Origin: Paralichthys olivaceus
Lineage: Eukaryota > Chordata > Actinopteri > Pleuronectiformes > Paralichthyidae
Length of the DNA: 64,000 nucleotides
NCBI RefSeq assembly: GCF_024713975.1
Contig: NC_091096.1
Coordinates: forward strand, 27,305,458-27,369,457
Reading direction: 5' to 3'
Made by a program: the position numbers and the translations under genes. A model generated the notes under the pieces. That model was given only the letters and a program-made list of their open reading frames with translations, had not been told where the DNA came from and ran no database searches. Positions 1-12,500 of the stretch are shown here, one piece after another (position 1 is the first letter of the stretch; every line of letters begins with the position of its first letter).

Positions 1-420
1 TCTGTTCTGGCCCTTCTTAAAGAGTGCACTGGCATAGTCAGTCCAGTCCAAGTTACATGCGTTGATCTGGAGGCAGTTTCACTGGCATCAGTCCTCAAAG
101 TCCTGCGTCAGCCCTCTGTACTTAGTGGCAATGGCCTGTAGCTGCTGAGGTCTTTAGGGTGTGGAGTCTTTGGCCCCAGCACCACGCAGGAGGTAGTCCC
201 TCTAATTAAATGGAAGTAGTCCCTCTCACTACATGTCATTTGGCAAACGCTTTTATCCAAAGCAACTCAGAATAAGTGCATTCAACGTCTTGCCCAATGA
301 CACTTTGGCACTTTGGCATAAAACCTTTTGGTTGGAGGATGGCCACTCTACCCCTCAGCCACAGCCACACCCCTCATGCTAGGTCAGTGCTGCTAACTTG
401 TCCATTTTATTTAGTAGAGA
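1..420. repeat. Interspersed repeat, 5' edge of window
   Basis: No gene is visible. Around 230–390 the text matches a repeat that is very common in fish genomes (the block about cells 'atttggcaaacgcttttatccaaagc' type, followed by a run listing 'cactttggca' twice and 'gaccactctacc'-like text). I recognise it as an interspersed repeat from memory of fish DNA but cannot name its class. The rest is unassigned. Confidence 0.4.
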
Positions 421-660
421 TTTAACATTCCCCATGAAGATGAATGGGAGGACAGGTTTTTAGCATCTCCTCCTCTCATGACGCTGGGCTCCAGCATGGC
501 TCCCCTGTATCCTTCTCCTCAGCTTGCAGGGGACATAACAGCTGATCCCTACTGTGAACAATAAGGACATGGCTCCACATAGGATCTCCAGACACCATTG
601 AGTGTAAAAAAACAGAAGAAAGAACACTGCAAGTGTGATGCACTTATCCAGAGTGCACAA
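421..660 (-). pseudogene. LINE ORF2 N-terminal fragment (antisense, decayed)
   Basis: On the minus strand a short frame ends with a basic stretch (CKLRRRIQGSHAGAQRHERRR) followed, after a stop, by text resembling the first strand of an AP-like endonuclease of Jockey-superfamily LINEs (a proline/leucine run, then a Gly-Asn pair). This layout, an Arg-rich lead before the endonuclease, is usual for fish CR1/L2/Rex1-type ORF2. The copy is short, has stops and runs opposite to the LINE piece at 1054. The family assignment is inferred from this pattern only. Confidence 0.35.
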
Positions 661-1053
661 ATGTCAGCAGAAAAAAAAGCACATGAAAGAGAGTAAAAAA
701 GAATGGAAAAGAGCTTGCACCTGACGCACCCTTTTGGGCACAGTTCGGATTGGGTTTTATAATTTAGTGGGGCAGTGTGTTGGGGTGCGTTCACAACCTG
801 CAGAGTTGATATGCGTGCTATGCTCAGTGGTGGCACTGCAGAGGGGGAGGAGGAATTGGCTGTGCCTTCACGACAGGTTCCCATTTTTTCTTCCATGGAA
901 GATTTTCCACATGAACAGTCTTGAAGTTGTGTGCTGCCTGTTATGAGCGCTCTTGATACTCTTCTACATTTTCTATACTTTTCTTACACTTAACTTTGTT
1001 TTTAAATTTCTTTATTTAAGTGTTGGATCACTTACAATTTACATCGAACCAAC

Positions 1054-2068
1054 ATGTGGTTTGCTAGAGTTTTGGTGTTTTTGTTCAGTGCAGCAACTCC
1101 AAGCTGCCCACATTGTTTACACCAGGGATTCCACCAGAGAGGGAAGAACAATAGACCTCTGAATGCTAATGTTGAGGAGGCATTATATAGCTCTTTCCCC
1201 CTCCCCCCACTGGGCAGGTCAGACCACAACCTGGTTCACCTTACCCCCTGCTATGTCTCTTTTGTCAAGAGACTACCAGCAACAACAAAGACAGGCAGGA
1301 GATGGACAGATGAGGACAATGAGACACTGCAGGGCTGCTTCCAGGTGACAGACTGGCAGGCACTTTGTGAGCCACATGGAGATGACATTGACAGGCTGAC
1401 AGAGTGCATCACCGGTTATATCAACTTCTACGTGGACACCATCGTCCCAACCAGGACCGTCAGCTGTTACCCCAACATCAAGCCGTGGGTAACTAAAGAC
1501 ATTAAAGCCAGCCTGAATTAAAAAAGAGGGCTTTCAGAGCTGGCAACAGAGAGGAGGTGAGAGAAATTCAGCGTAAGCTGAGATCGGCGATCAAAGAGGC
1601 AAAGGAGAAGTAAAGGAGGAAGTTGGAGCGGACGTTCCAACAGAACAACATGCGAGAAGTGTGGAGTGGCATGAGGACCATCACTGGTTACAGGCCAAGC
1701 AGGGGTGGAGGAGTCGATGGTGACGTGGACAGGGTGAACAAATTCAATCACTTCTTTAATAGATTTGATGGCGTGACACCGACCCATCCCCTAAGTGACT
1801 CTTCTGCAGGACGGCAGCAACCACTCACTCCTCTCTCACCACTCTCTCTCCCCTACCCCCCTCTCCTTGCTTCCCCCACCAGACAGCCTCACTCTCACCT
1901 CCTCTGCAGTGTGTGCATTTTCCAGGGATGCACCAACACTCCCCCTTTACCTGTCTTGACCTTCACTGCTGAGCAGGTGAGAAGACAACTGAAGAAACTC
2001 CACACTGGAAAATCAGCAGGCCCAGATTACGTTAGCCCCAGGGTCCTGAAAACCTGTGCCATCCTGCC
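1054..2068 (+). pseudogene. Jockey-superfamily LINE ORF2 fragment (endonuclease end to RT start)
   Basis: Two overlapping frames read through the end of an AP-like endonuclease and the linker to the reverse transcriptase. Landmarks are GRSDHNLVHL (the SDH motif of the endonuclease), NIKPWVTKDIKASLN, a basic charged linker (roughly 1520–1620, with a frameshift and a stop after KEAKEK), NNMREVWSGMRTITGYR, FNHFFNRFD and KLHTGKSAGPDYVSPRVLK, which is the beginning of the RT domain. It is broken by at least one frameshift and stops right after the RT begins. It is a CR1/L2/Rex1-like LINE; I cannot fix the clade. At about 2068 the sequence switches to a different LINE tail. Confidence 0.75.
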
Positions 2069-2490
2069 TGTATCCTGACCGTGGTGGCTGCTGATCGTGG
2101 ACTATGACTGTTTTATATACAATATGTCAACTCAGATACTCTACCATTACTTACAATAATTCCTCAACTCAGATACTCTACCATTACTTACAATAATTCC
2201 TCAATTCATTTACCTTCCATCGTGCTTCAAACTGTTTACCCTAACCAATATTGTAATTACTCTTATTTTTCTGACGTTCTCCATTACATTTGGCATCTAT
2301 TGCACTTTTGTCCATTCTGGGAGAGGGATACCTCACATGTGGCTCTGTTTTTCCCTTGTTAAAAGGTTTTGGTAGTTTTTCCTTACTCTTCAGGGTGAGG
2401 GTTACAGGTAGAGGATCTCACACATTGGTAAAGCCCTATGAGACAATTTGTGATTTGTGAATATGGGCTATAAAAATTTAATTTGATTGA
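2069..2490 (+). repeat. L2-type LINE 3' tail with TTGA microsatellite end
   Basis: Non-coding tail containing 'gtggctgctgatcgtggact', a locally duplicated 37-bp segment (2126–2162 and 2163–2199), the block 'gggagtttttcc'-like text near 2376, 'gtaaagccctatgagac' and a terminal (TTGA)n. The same tail is seen in antisense at 18335–18900, which supports it being a repeat consensus. It is fused directly to the RT fragment before it. Confidence 0.7.
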
Positions 2491-2655
2491 TTGATTGATA
2501 TTTCCATGTAATGCTCATACAGTTTACATCCCTCCCTTTTCTACAGAATTGACCATTTAGCATTCAAGCTTGATTCCGACGCATTTTACTTCCAGTCTTT
2601 CAATTAACAAATCCTATTCTGCTTTTTGTTAATGTTCCATATTCTCTCCCTTCAG

Positions 2656-2754
2656 TCTCCTGGTTCAAGCTCACCCTCGCCTCCAGGAGCAGAGTCATCC
2701 CACAGAAGTCTGCTGCAGGATTACAGCGGTGAAATTTCTCCTTCTAGTAAAGAG
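2656..2754 (+). CDS. apba1: APBA1 probable exon (linker before PTB)
   Basis: A 99-nt open block begins after a pyrimidine-rich acceptor (ctctcccttcag) and ends at GAG before GTGTGT. It encodes a Ser/Pro-rich segment ([20 protein letters not shown]...) of 33 codons, phase 0 at both ends, which fits the phase-0 start of the next certain exon. Low-complexity Ser/Pro text is expected in the Mint linker, but conservation here is poor, so this exon rests on splice signals and phase only. Confidence 0.5.
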
Positions 2755-5700
2755 GTGTGTTGAGCATTCTTACAAGAAGGGTTCTCACAAGAAGTCAAAA
2801 ATAAGATTGTCCATTCTCACCTCATTGCACTGGTTAAAATTGTATTGCTTGTTTTTACATGTCACAACCACACACCCTCTGAGATTTGATGCTTTAAAGT
2901 TTGCATACATAGATACAAACTTTGCAGCTTCAGGCTAGAGCTAAAGATAGGTGAGTTTTACAGTGGTTTCTTCTTTCCGGTACTGACCTGACCTGTTCTG
3001 CTGGGCAACTCGCTCTTCGTATTCAGTCAGCGTTGTTACACCAATGACAATTCTTTTGTTACATTAAAACGCAGATACAAACTTAAGACAAAAATTATGT
3101 AGTATGAGGGGTTCATCCATCTCCAACAACACTCACACTTTTTTCTCATGCGTCCCCCAGCTGCTCTCAACCCTCAGGATGAGGCTGACATACCTCCTTG
3201 TTAAAACTCCCCTGTCGTATGTGACAAGGTTAGCCCACTCCATGGGCTGTCAACCAATAAAAAGACTGTGTGTTCAGTTACATAAATTACTGAATGGCCT
3301 TGCACCACTTTTCTTATCAGACCTCTTCACCCCTTATAACCCTGTTTGTAATCTTCATTCTGCTAACCAGCTTTGAAGACTATAGACAAAGGGAGGTAAG
3401 GCCTTCACTGTTAGGGGCTCCACAGATGTTGAACAACCTCCCTCTCACAATCAGACAAGTATTACGTATGTTTTAACCAGGGATCTGTTTGCTATATTGC
3501 TTTATTTTATTTATCGTATAGCATTAACTTGGTTAAATGTTCTCTTCTTATTATTAATAATAACAATATTTTACTAATTATTCAATATTCTCAGCCCTTT
3601 GTCTCTTTGTCAAGTTGAACGAATGTTTGACAAAACCCTAACATGCTCCTCTCTTTTTTTTCATAGTCCAGAAGAAGCCTTGCTTCCTTCCCCACATATG
3701 TAGAGGGTGAGTGTTTCATCCTCTGGTGTAGAGGTTTTCAAACTCAGGGGAGAGTTATCAGTTATATGGAGAAAAAACATCAGCAGGGGCTTTGGCACAG
3801 TGTATAAAATAGATAAACATACATAAGCTTTTTGTCCCTATAACAAGAAAAAGTCAATGACGAACACAAACAAATCTAAACAATGTGATTGAGTGGCGGA
3901 AAAATGGATGAATGACAAGTGCAAATCATTTCTGCTCAACAGAATGAACTTTGTTTGGTGAAATAATCGTAGGAAGAGTTGTATTAGATTGTGATAAGAA
4001 ATTATTACGAGAATCCTCTGATAGTAAAGGAGCTATTAATTGCCTGAGCAATTAATGAGACATTTCAGGAAATCAGAATAGGCCCAATGAAATACAAGAC
4101 ATTTAAAAACAAGTCGACCATGATAATGAGGTAAGCTAAGAATTAATGTTTAAGGAAATTAAAAGTAACATTGTCAAACATTTTTTTTTCCATACACCTT
4201 ATCCCTCAAAACCTTTTGATGATGTATGACACACAGATCAAAGTGGGATGTTGACTTTTTATTAAAGAAAAGGCAAGAAAAAAACATCAAGTCATTAGAC
4301 TACAATACTACAATAACTTTAGTTATTCTTAACTATTATTTTTACTGTGGTTTTATTGTAATTGGGAAAACAATAAGAAGAGGTCTTGCAGTGAGCCTAC
4401 CTGCGACAATGCCAATGCATAATCTCACTATGTTATGGAAAGAGGAAGAAATCTTTTGATCTGCCTTTTTATCTAGATCTATACCAAATTCTATTGGGTT
4501 CTTTCTTGGGTCATGCTTGACCCCTCCACAAAACATTATGGGAATTGATTTTTAGGACCAATTTTATGGAATTCGTTTTTGCGTAATCCTGCTTACTGAT
4601 GCAACAAAGACAGCTATGAAAACATAACCTCCTTCTTATAGTTACCCTATTTTATTAAAATGTTAACAAATAAAAGTGTGCTAACTCTGTTACTGTTTTA
4701 CACTATTATATCATACATTATTTTCACATTGTTCAAAGGTAATGGAAAAATGTATTTGTTTTATATTATATATATATATACATATAATACAGGAATAAAG
4801 GCTAAAGGGAATGTAGGGGAAACACTGCATTAAATAGTGACACATAGCCATTCTCGTCCCTCCAGTCCCAGGCCCATGTGACCCAGAGGACCTGATTGAT
4901 GGAATCATCTTTGCAGCCAACTACCTTGGCTCCACTCAGCTGCTCTCGGATAAAACATCATCCAAGAACGTCCGCATGATGCAGGCACAGGAGGCCGTCA
5001 GCCGCATCAAGGTGAAAACTAAAATAATACAAACTCAGACACCCTCATGTAGTGTATGCCCATGCTGGTCTGATTTTTAAGCTTGCACACTGAAGTTTCC
5101 ATGTGTATTTTTACAAACCACATTCTTGTCTGCATCAAGCTCAGTCACACTGCTGTATTTTGAAGTGGTACCAAAGTAGAAGATACATCATGCAGGCATC
5201 ATATCGTACCCATCATACCTAATAATTACTAAAGTCAATCAGTTGTGACTCTCTACTTCTGTCGCATGTATCGTGGTATATGTTCAAACATCCAAAATCA
5301 CATCTTTGCTATAGCTGATTGTGTAATAATGATCCATGTTCTTCAGCTCTTTATTTATCACCTGATATTCCATTATTTACCTGACTATAAGTATTTTCTA
5401 TCAGGTCAAAGATTTAAAGAAATAGAGAAAGTTAAATTCATGATAGATTGAATACTATATAATTGTGTTCTAATGATAATAATAACATATAGATAATGTT
5501 AAGAGATTGTAAACAAAGTGAGCACCACTCATATTTTTTTTCTTGATAGAATCAGGGAACAATATAATAGTAACTAAGTTGTAAGCTGATTGTAATGGGT
5601 TCAGTCATTTATTTGCTGTAAAACTCACCAATTATCATTGTCAAAAAGCAGTGGAGAAAATGTATTGCCAAGATGATGAAGAAAAACAATTGAATTATTC

Positions 5701-8700
5701 ATGTAATCAAATAAGAATTTCATGTTCTTGATTTAATACTTTTGCTATGACACTGAGGTCCCAGGGCCCTAATGGGGAGGGGGCCTGAAAGATATTTTTA
5801 AGTGAAAACATTTAAATTAATCACATTAAAGGTACAGTGTGTAGATATTTTTTGATATCTAGTGTTGAAATTGCATGTTGCAGCTGAACACCCCTCACCT
5901 CACCCTCTCCTTCAAAACATGAAAAAGAACCTGTGGTAGCTTCAGTTGTCATAAAAACTCAAAAGGTGTTTAGTTTGTCCAGTCTGGACGACAGTAAAAA
6001 ACATGGCAGCCTCCGTAGAGAGGACCCCCTCAATGCAAATATAAAGTATTTGAATATAAAGGGCTTTTTCTGGGCTAAAGAAAACTATAATTCATACAAT
6101 TTAAATGAAACGAACTAGTGAAAACATCACAAGGATTATTCTACATTAAATATCTGACAATAGTTCCTTTGCACCTAAACACACTGGACCTTTGATTTAA
6201 TTTCTAAGTACTTAATGAAAATGGCTGAAACTGACTGAATAAATCGATTGATTGACTGAAATTTATATCCAAATAGGCTTCCTGACGTCACCTCTCTCAC
6301 CCCTACAAACAAATGGTTTAGTCTTTGTTGCACGTCATCTATATACAGTCTGCAAGCGATCAAACGAGTAAGTGCCTGCTGGAGTTTTCAAAATTCCACT
6401 CAGGAAAGCATATGTTAAATCAGGGAGTCAGAAAAGAAAAGAGAAAAAGGAAACAGAAAGAAAAAAAACAGAGGGCAGACAACTGTTAACAGATTTCTTT
6501 TCACAAAAAGGTGAGCCCAACTAGTAAGAACACAGTTAATATGAAAACCTTTCTCAATAAGACAACTAAATAAAATAGCGTACTTGCTTTCACACAGAGG
6601 GATGATCCACCGTGGAGCTACAGCTGAGATAATACAGAGGGTTTAGCTTGAACACTGACATAAATGTGTTTGACAGAGAGAGACAGGGCGAGCAAGAAAG
6701 AGGGAGACAGGTCGACAGGCCCTGAAGTTTTTTACCTTAACTTTTAATATAACTACAGCCTTCTTGAGGCTTCTTGTGATCACTGTATCCAATCAAATTA
6801 ATTTATACTATACCACATGCATTTTCCACTCCTGCAAATGTTTCACAATAAAAACATTTAAAAAACAAAACAGAAACAATGGATTGCCTTTATTTTGAAA
6901 TGGGTAGGCTACAGGAATATTTCTGTTTGTGACTTATTCGACAAATAAACATTTAACTGGTGTGAGAAAATCATTTTCACTGTGTGTTCTGTTGTAAACT
7001 GGGCGCAGAACAAGAAGAAAATAGTTGAGACGTTAACTAAAAGAGCAAAGCGGCCTCCGCAGCGGAATGGCAGCTGTGCCCTCTCAACTTTGTTAACATG
7101 GGCATGTTCCACATCCATTTTGTGGCGCAACAGCAGCCAGTGGAACCACCTTTTAAAAGAGTGTAAAATAATAGCTGATTTATATCTGTAATTATATAAT
7201 GTCTGTAAGCTAAATATACTAATTAGGAAAAAAACATTTGTCATTCATGTCCTTTTGCAATTGCAGTTTTATTTTATGAGGGACATCATGAATCGAGACA
7301 GGAAGGGGGCCCACAGAAACTTTTTGTGTGGAGGGCCCATAATATTGTACCATGCCCCCGCATATGAGCATAGGCAGAGAGAGGGGTTGCAACAACTTTT
7401 AAATCTGACTTATGAATCACTCCTTCACCTAAAGGTTGTTATAGCTTATTTGAAAGCCTCATTTGAAAGCTTCTACATCCAAGCTGTAAATCACAAAAAA
7501 CTGTTCAACTAGTTATAATATATCGTCCAAATTATTAATATAATAATAATAATAATAAGTTACATTAGTAATATAATTACAAAATATACCCACTCACTGT
7601 TTGAATCACATTCTTGATCTTTTTCAGACATCTGTCATAGAAATTTAAATCCTGCTCCTAATATGTAAAGCTGTCAATAATCAAGCCATATCATAGGACC
7701 CTATTATCCCAGCAGATCACTTTGCTCTGTAAATACATGCTCCCTTCTTAGAGTCTGTGAGAATAAAATGGTTGTTAAGCCTGTAGCTACCAAGCTCCTA
7801 TTCTGTGGAAAGAGCTCCTAGTTTGGATGCAGGAGGCAGAAACCATCTCTGCAAAGAAAACCCTGTGTGGAGATCAAGTTGGATGCGAGAGTAACAATTT
7901 AGCGTCGACTGGAAGTTAACTGGGCAGTGTGGAAAGTGGAAGTATGTCACACTACATTGTGCAAGTAGTGAATAGAGTTTATAGTTGGCGATGGCATAGG
8001 TGAACCCTGAGTCATCTCTTAGATATAATGCTATAGACCTATAGACTTCTGGAGGAACTCTCATCATGCACTGAGCTCTCGCTCTCTCTCTCGCTGCCTC
8101 TCTCTCTCTCTCAAAACAAATCTAAAAAATGAGACATTAATTTGAGATGACTCATCAAATAGCAATTGAAATGTAAGAGCTGAATGAAAATCCACTGGTA
8201 TTAGCTGTAATAGGAGTTGTTATAGTTATTTCTGCAGCTTTAATCCAGATGTCTAGGTGCAGAAGCTGCGCTGCTCTTCTTTCCCTACAGTTTCAATGTT
8301 AACCTGACAAAATATCACAAACAATATTTGCTACACTCCCTGTAGCCTATCTGTTTAAAAATAAAAGCACTCCAGCCGTTCTGTTGACTGAATCCATTTA
8401 TTTGGACTACTTATATACAAGGAAATACAATAGTCTTACCAGAAACCTCAGAAAGACTGTAGTTATATTAAAAGTTATTGTAAAAAAGTCCAGGTGGTGG
8501 GAAGTAGTTTAGCTCGCTCTCTCTCTCGCGCTTTTCATCTCCCTTTCTGTCCATCACAAGCTCACACATTTGTGGCCGCTTTCAAGGTAAACCCTATGTA
8601 AGAAAACATTGCCCTGGCAGTAACAGCTCCGCTGCAGAACAGCGACTGTACTGCAGACAGTGTTAACAATTAACAACCATAACACAAAGCAGAACCTTGG

Positions 8701-9456
8701 ATCAGTTGTTCCACAGCACAACTTTTGGGCTTTTGGTTATCAGATCTTAAAGTTTATTTCAATTCCCAGCTGCTGATCTTTCCAGATGTTTTCTTGCCAT
8801 GGTTGTGCTGGTTGTAATGAGAAAGTTACTGACCTCTAATTTTGAACATTTGTTTATTCAGGAATATAAGCTCACTAACATCATGGCCTTATTATGTCTT
8901 CCTTGTGTTTTGAGTATCTGTATAATATTGTTTTGTGAATTTATCTGTGTGTATGCCTGCAGGTCCCTCAGGATGCGCCTCAGCCCATGACAGAGGTGGA
9001 TCTCTTCATTTCTACTCAGAGAATCAAAGTGCTCAATGCAGACTCCCAGGTACTCACTCTGGCTGAAAAACACATATCTTTTCTGTAATGTATTTTTTTA
9101 CTACCTTATCCATAAAAAGGGTATAAGATTTCTTAGTACACTGCATGTGGCTGCACAGTCACGTTGTCTAGGAATATTCTGATGCTACACAATTGCCTGT
9201 GCTCCTAACCAAATACAAAATAAATACCACAGTTTGAAATGAACATCAGACCAGTTTTTTAGCAAGGTTCTGCTTCTAATTATTTTAGGGAGTACATGCT
9301 TTCTGGTCAGGAAATGAAGCAGGATATACCACTAAAACAGAACACATTTTTTGTCATCGATGTGGGTCTGAAGTTGGTTATTACATAATGAACCATATTA
9401 TTACATTTCCGTAAAAAAAAAAGTGCATTTCGTAATAACTACTGCATTATGAAATA

Positions 9457-9533
<77 letters not shown>

Positions 9534-12500
9534 TGAGTAGAAGGGGGGGCGGGGAGGAAAAAGCAGCAGAACAAGAGTGTGGGAGAGAAGCCATTGCTAA
9601 TAGATTAGCTTGCAAGCTGGTTTAGGTTATTTAGAGAAGTCTGGAGAAAAGCAGATGAAATAACAAACCAGAGAACCAGAGAGTAGATTTTGAGCTACAC
9701 AAGTGATTGCTTAACTGTGGATCAATGTTTGGATAATGTTTACCATAACATGTCAGCAAATCAATTAAGTTATATACTGGATATATCAGTCTGTTTCTGA
9801 TCTAAACAGACACCCCAAGCAGTCATTTGTAGAATTTTTGACCTCAAGTTCAATTTTATTCATTTTCAATTTTATTTGTATAGCGCCAAATCATAATATA
9901 CATAATCTCAAGGCACTAGAGAGAGGAGAGAGAGACCAGGAACACTTGTGCACCGCATCAGGTTTCAGCTCTGACTAATTATAATAAAACTATAACAGTG
10001 TAAAGATGTTATTGATTATTATTATTGATAGCAGCAACAATTAATATATTAATTAATTAATAATGAGTATTATTGTTAATAATAATAAAATATGGCTTTT
10101 GTGTTTTTTGGTCTAAATAATTCTAATCTAACCATTGGGTTTCTCAGTGTATCTTTATTATTATCATTGTTTTTGGCATGCAACTACACCCTTGCAGCCA
10201 TGCCAGCAGTGTGTGACAGATTTATGATAAAGTGCTGCATAGATGCACTGTTTGAATGTGTGTGTTAATGGGTGAATGACTAAACCACTGTAAAGCGCTG
10301 TGAGTGGTCATCAAGACTAAAAAAGCACTATATTAATACAGACCATTTATAGACAATTTACCATAATTGGCATCAAATTGTGGCCACAAGCCTCTTGTGT
10401 CTGAAAATGTGATCATCTAAGTGATTTAATGATTTAAACCTATCTTAATTGAAGGGTAACCATCAAGTTCTCATAGACTGCAATAGAAAGAGGTGACTGA
10501 CTTTGCCCTCAGATTACCAGTCTTTAAACCTGCTCTGTCTTGATTTGTGTTTGGAATGTGGAAACATACTTAAAGATGTCATGCTCAGCTACTCAAGGTC
10601 TAACTAAGAATATCATTACAGCTAAAGAGTTTCACTTTAAGGAAAACATGCTTTTTTTACACTGTAATGTAAATAAGTATCTGTTTGTAGTACTTGCTCT
10701 ACTTCCAGCATTGAAACGACTCTGTCACTCACAAAGCTTTATGGTGTTTGTACTTGATAAGTGCCAAATAAATTCTGAGGTTGTCCTTACTTCAAATGCA
10801 GCTTCCAGCAATCACACACATTGTCTTCCAGGAAATGCAAGTTCTAGATTGATATGTTCTCTCACTTACTTTGATTTTATCCTCAAATTTTGTTAATATA
10901 ATGCCTGTTATGGCTGTCTGACTTCCAGGAGACCATGATGGATCACCCTTTGCGGACCATCTCCTATATTGCTGACATTGGCAACATCGTGGTTCTGATG
11001 GCCCGGCGCAGGATACCTCAACCTGAATCTCAGGAGAATGTTGAAGCCTCAGACCCGGGTCAAGAAAGCAAGCGCCAATACAAGATGATATGCCATGTAT
11101 TTGAGTCTGAGGATGTAAGTCCAACAAAAAAGTTATATGATGTCTTTGCTTCTCAGGAGAGACCATATACAGTTGTTGTAATTTTGACAGTTTAATCAGC
11201 TGTTAAATGTCTACAATTTTTTCATAAAGATTTAGCCAATGATGAGATAACCTTAAGAAATGCTGGGCATATCCACCCTGTCCTCTAGGCCCAACTGATT
11301 GCACAATCCATTGGACAGGCCTTTAGTGTAGCTTACCAGGAATTCTTACGGGCTAATGATATTAACCCTGAGGACCTTAGCCAGAAGGAGTACAGCGACC
11401 TGCTCAACACTCAGGACATGTACAATGATGACCTTATCCACTTCTCCAAGTCTGAGAACTGCAAAGATGTAAGTAGGATATGTATTATTATAACAAGTTC
11501 ATACAGGTTCTTTATACATAATTTTTCCTTTAGTTACCGCCATATTGTGCTGACAATAGAAAAAAAGTGAATGATCATCATCATTTACCATTGCTTCTGG
11601 TTCAACTATCAGATTCCAAAGGCTCTGCTATGTTTGCACCGTGAATCACATTATTATGAATACAACCTTGTACATAAAACAATGACCACTACATATATCA
11701 CTGCACTCTTTTATAATATCTGTGTTTTGTATGTGAAATTGTAGTATCCAAAGTTTGCAGCAATATTACATTTGTTGTTTCTGCTTGCGCCCTGCCTGCT
11801 GTGAGCTCAGGTGTTCATAGAGAAAGCTAAAGGAGACATTCTGGGTGTTGTCATTGTGGAGAGTGGGTGGGGCTCCATCCTACCTACTGTCATCATTGCC
11901 AACATAATGCATGCTGGGCCGGCTGAGAGGTCTGGCAGACTGAACATAGGAGACCAGATCATGTCAATCAATGGAACCAGTCTGGTGGGACTGCCATTGT
12001 CCACCTGTCAGAGCATCATAAAGGTATGTGTATGAGGATCTTTTTAATGATGGTGAAACGAAAACATTGATAATGAAGTAGCATATATAACAGAGATACT
12101 GACAGGAAAACAACATGAAACAATTGTCTTGTCTAAAATCTCACCCTTGCAGTTACCTGTATATGGTATAAACCTAACCTCTTGGTCACTTAACACCACT
12201 GGCAATAGAATGAAGATAAAAAAAAGAATTGAAAGATGAAACTGCAGTAAAGATAAAAACAGGTGTGATCTCATCAGTTAGTTATAATTAAAAACTATGT
12301 GGCAGATATGTACAGAGAAAACTATCTAAAACAAGTCTATTTTTAACTAAAAGAGTTGTGTTTTCCTTGTAGCAGTCAAGTGCAATACCAGAAATTTTCT
12401 ATCTCAACTTTTTGTAGGGTCTGAAGAACCAGTCTCAGCTCAAGCTCAACATAGTCAGATGTCCCCCAGTGACCACTGTTCTCATCAGACGTCCAGACCT

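Noticed and set aside
549..896. Minus-strand frame of 115 codons
   Set aside because: Low-complexity Ser/Cys/Phe text overlapping a LINE remnant; no conserved motif.
9459..9526. Z-DNA or regulatory role of the (GT)n tract
   Set aside because: Ordinary microsatellite in an intron; nothing nearby supports a function.
10540..10896. 118-codon plus-strand frame in an APBA1 intron
   Set aside because: No splice sites in phase with APBA1, no recognisable motif, AT-rich codon use; chance frame.
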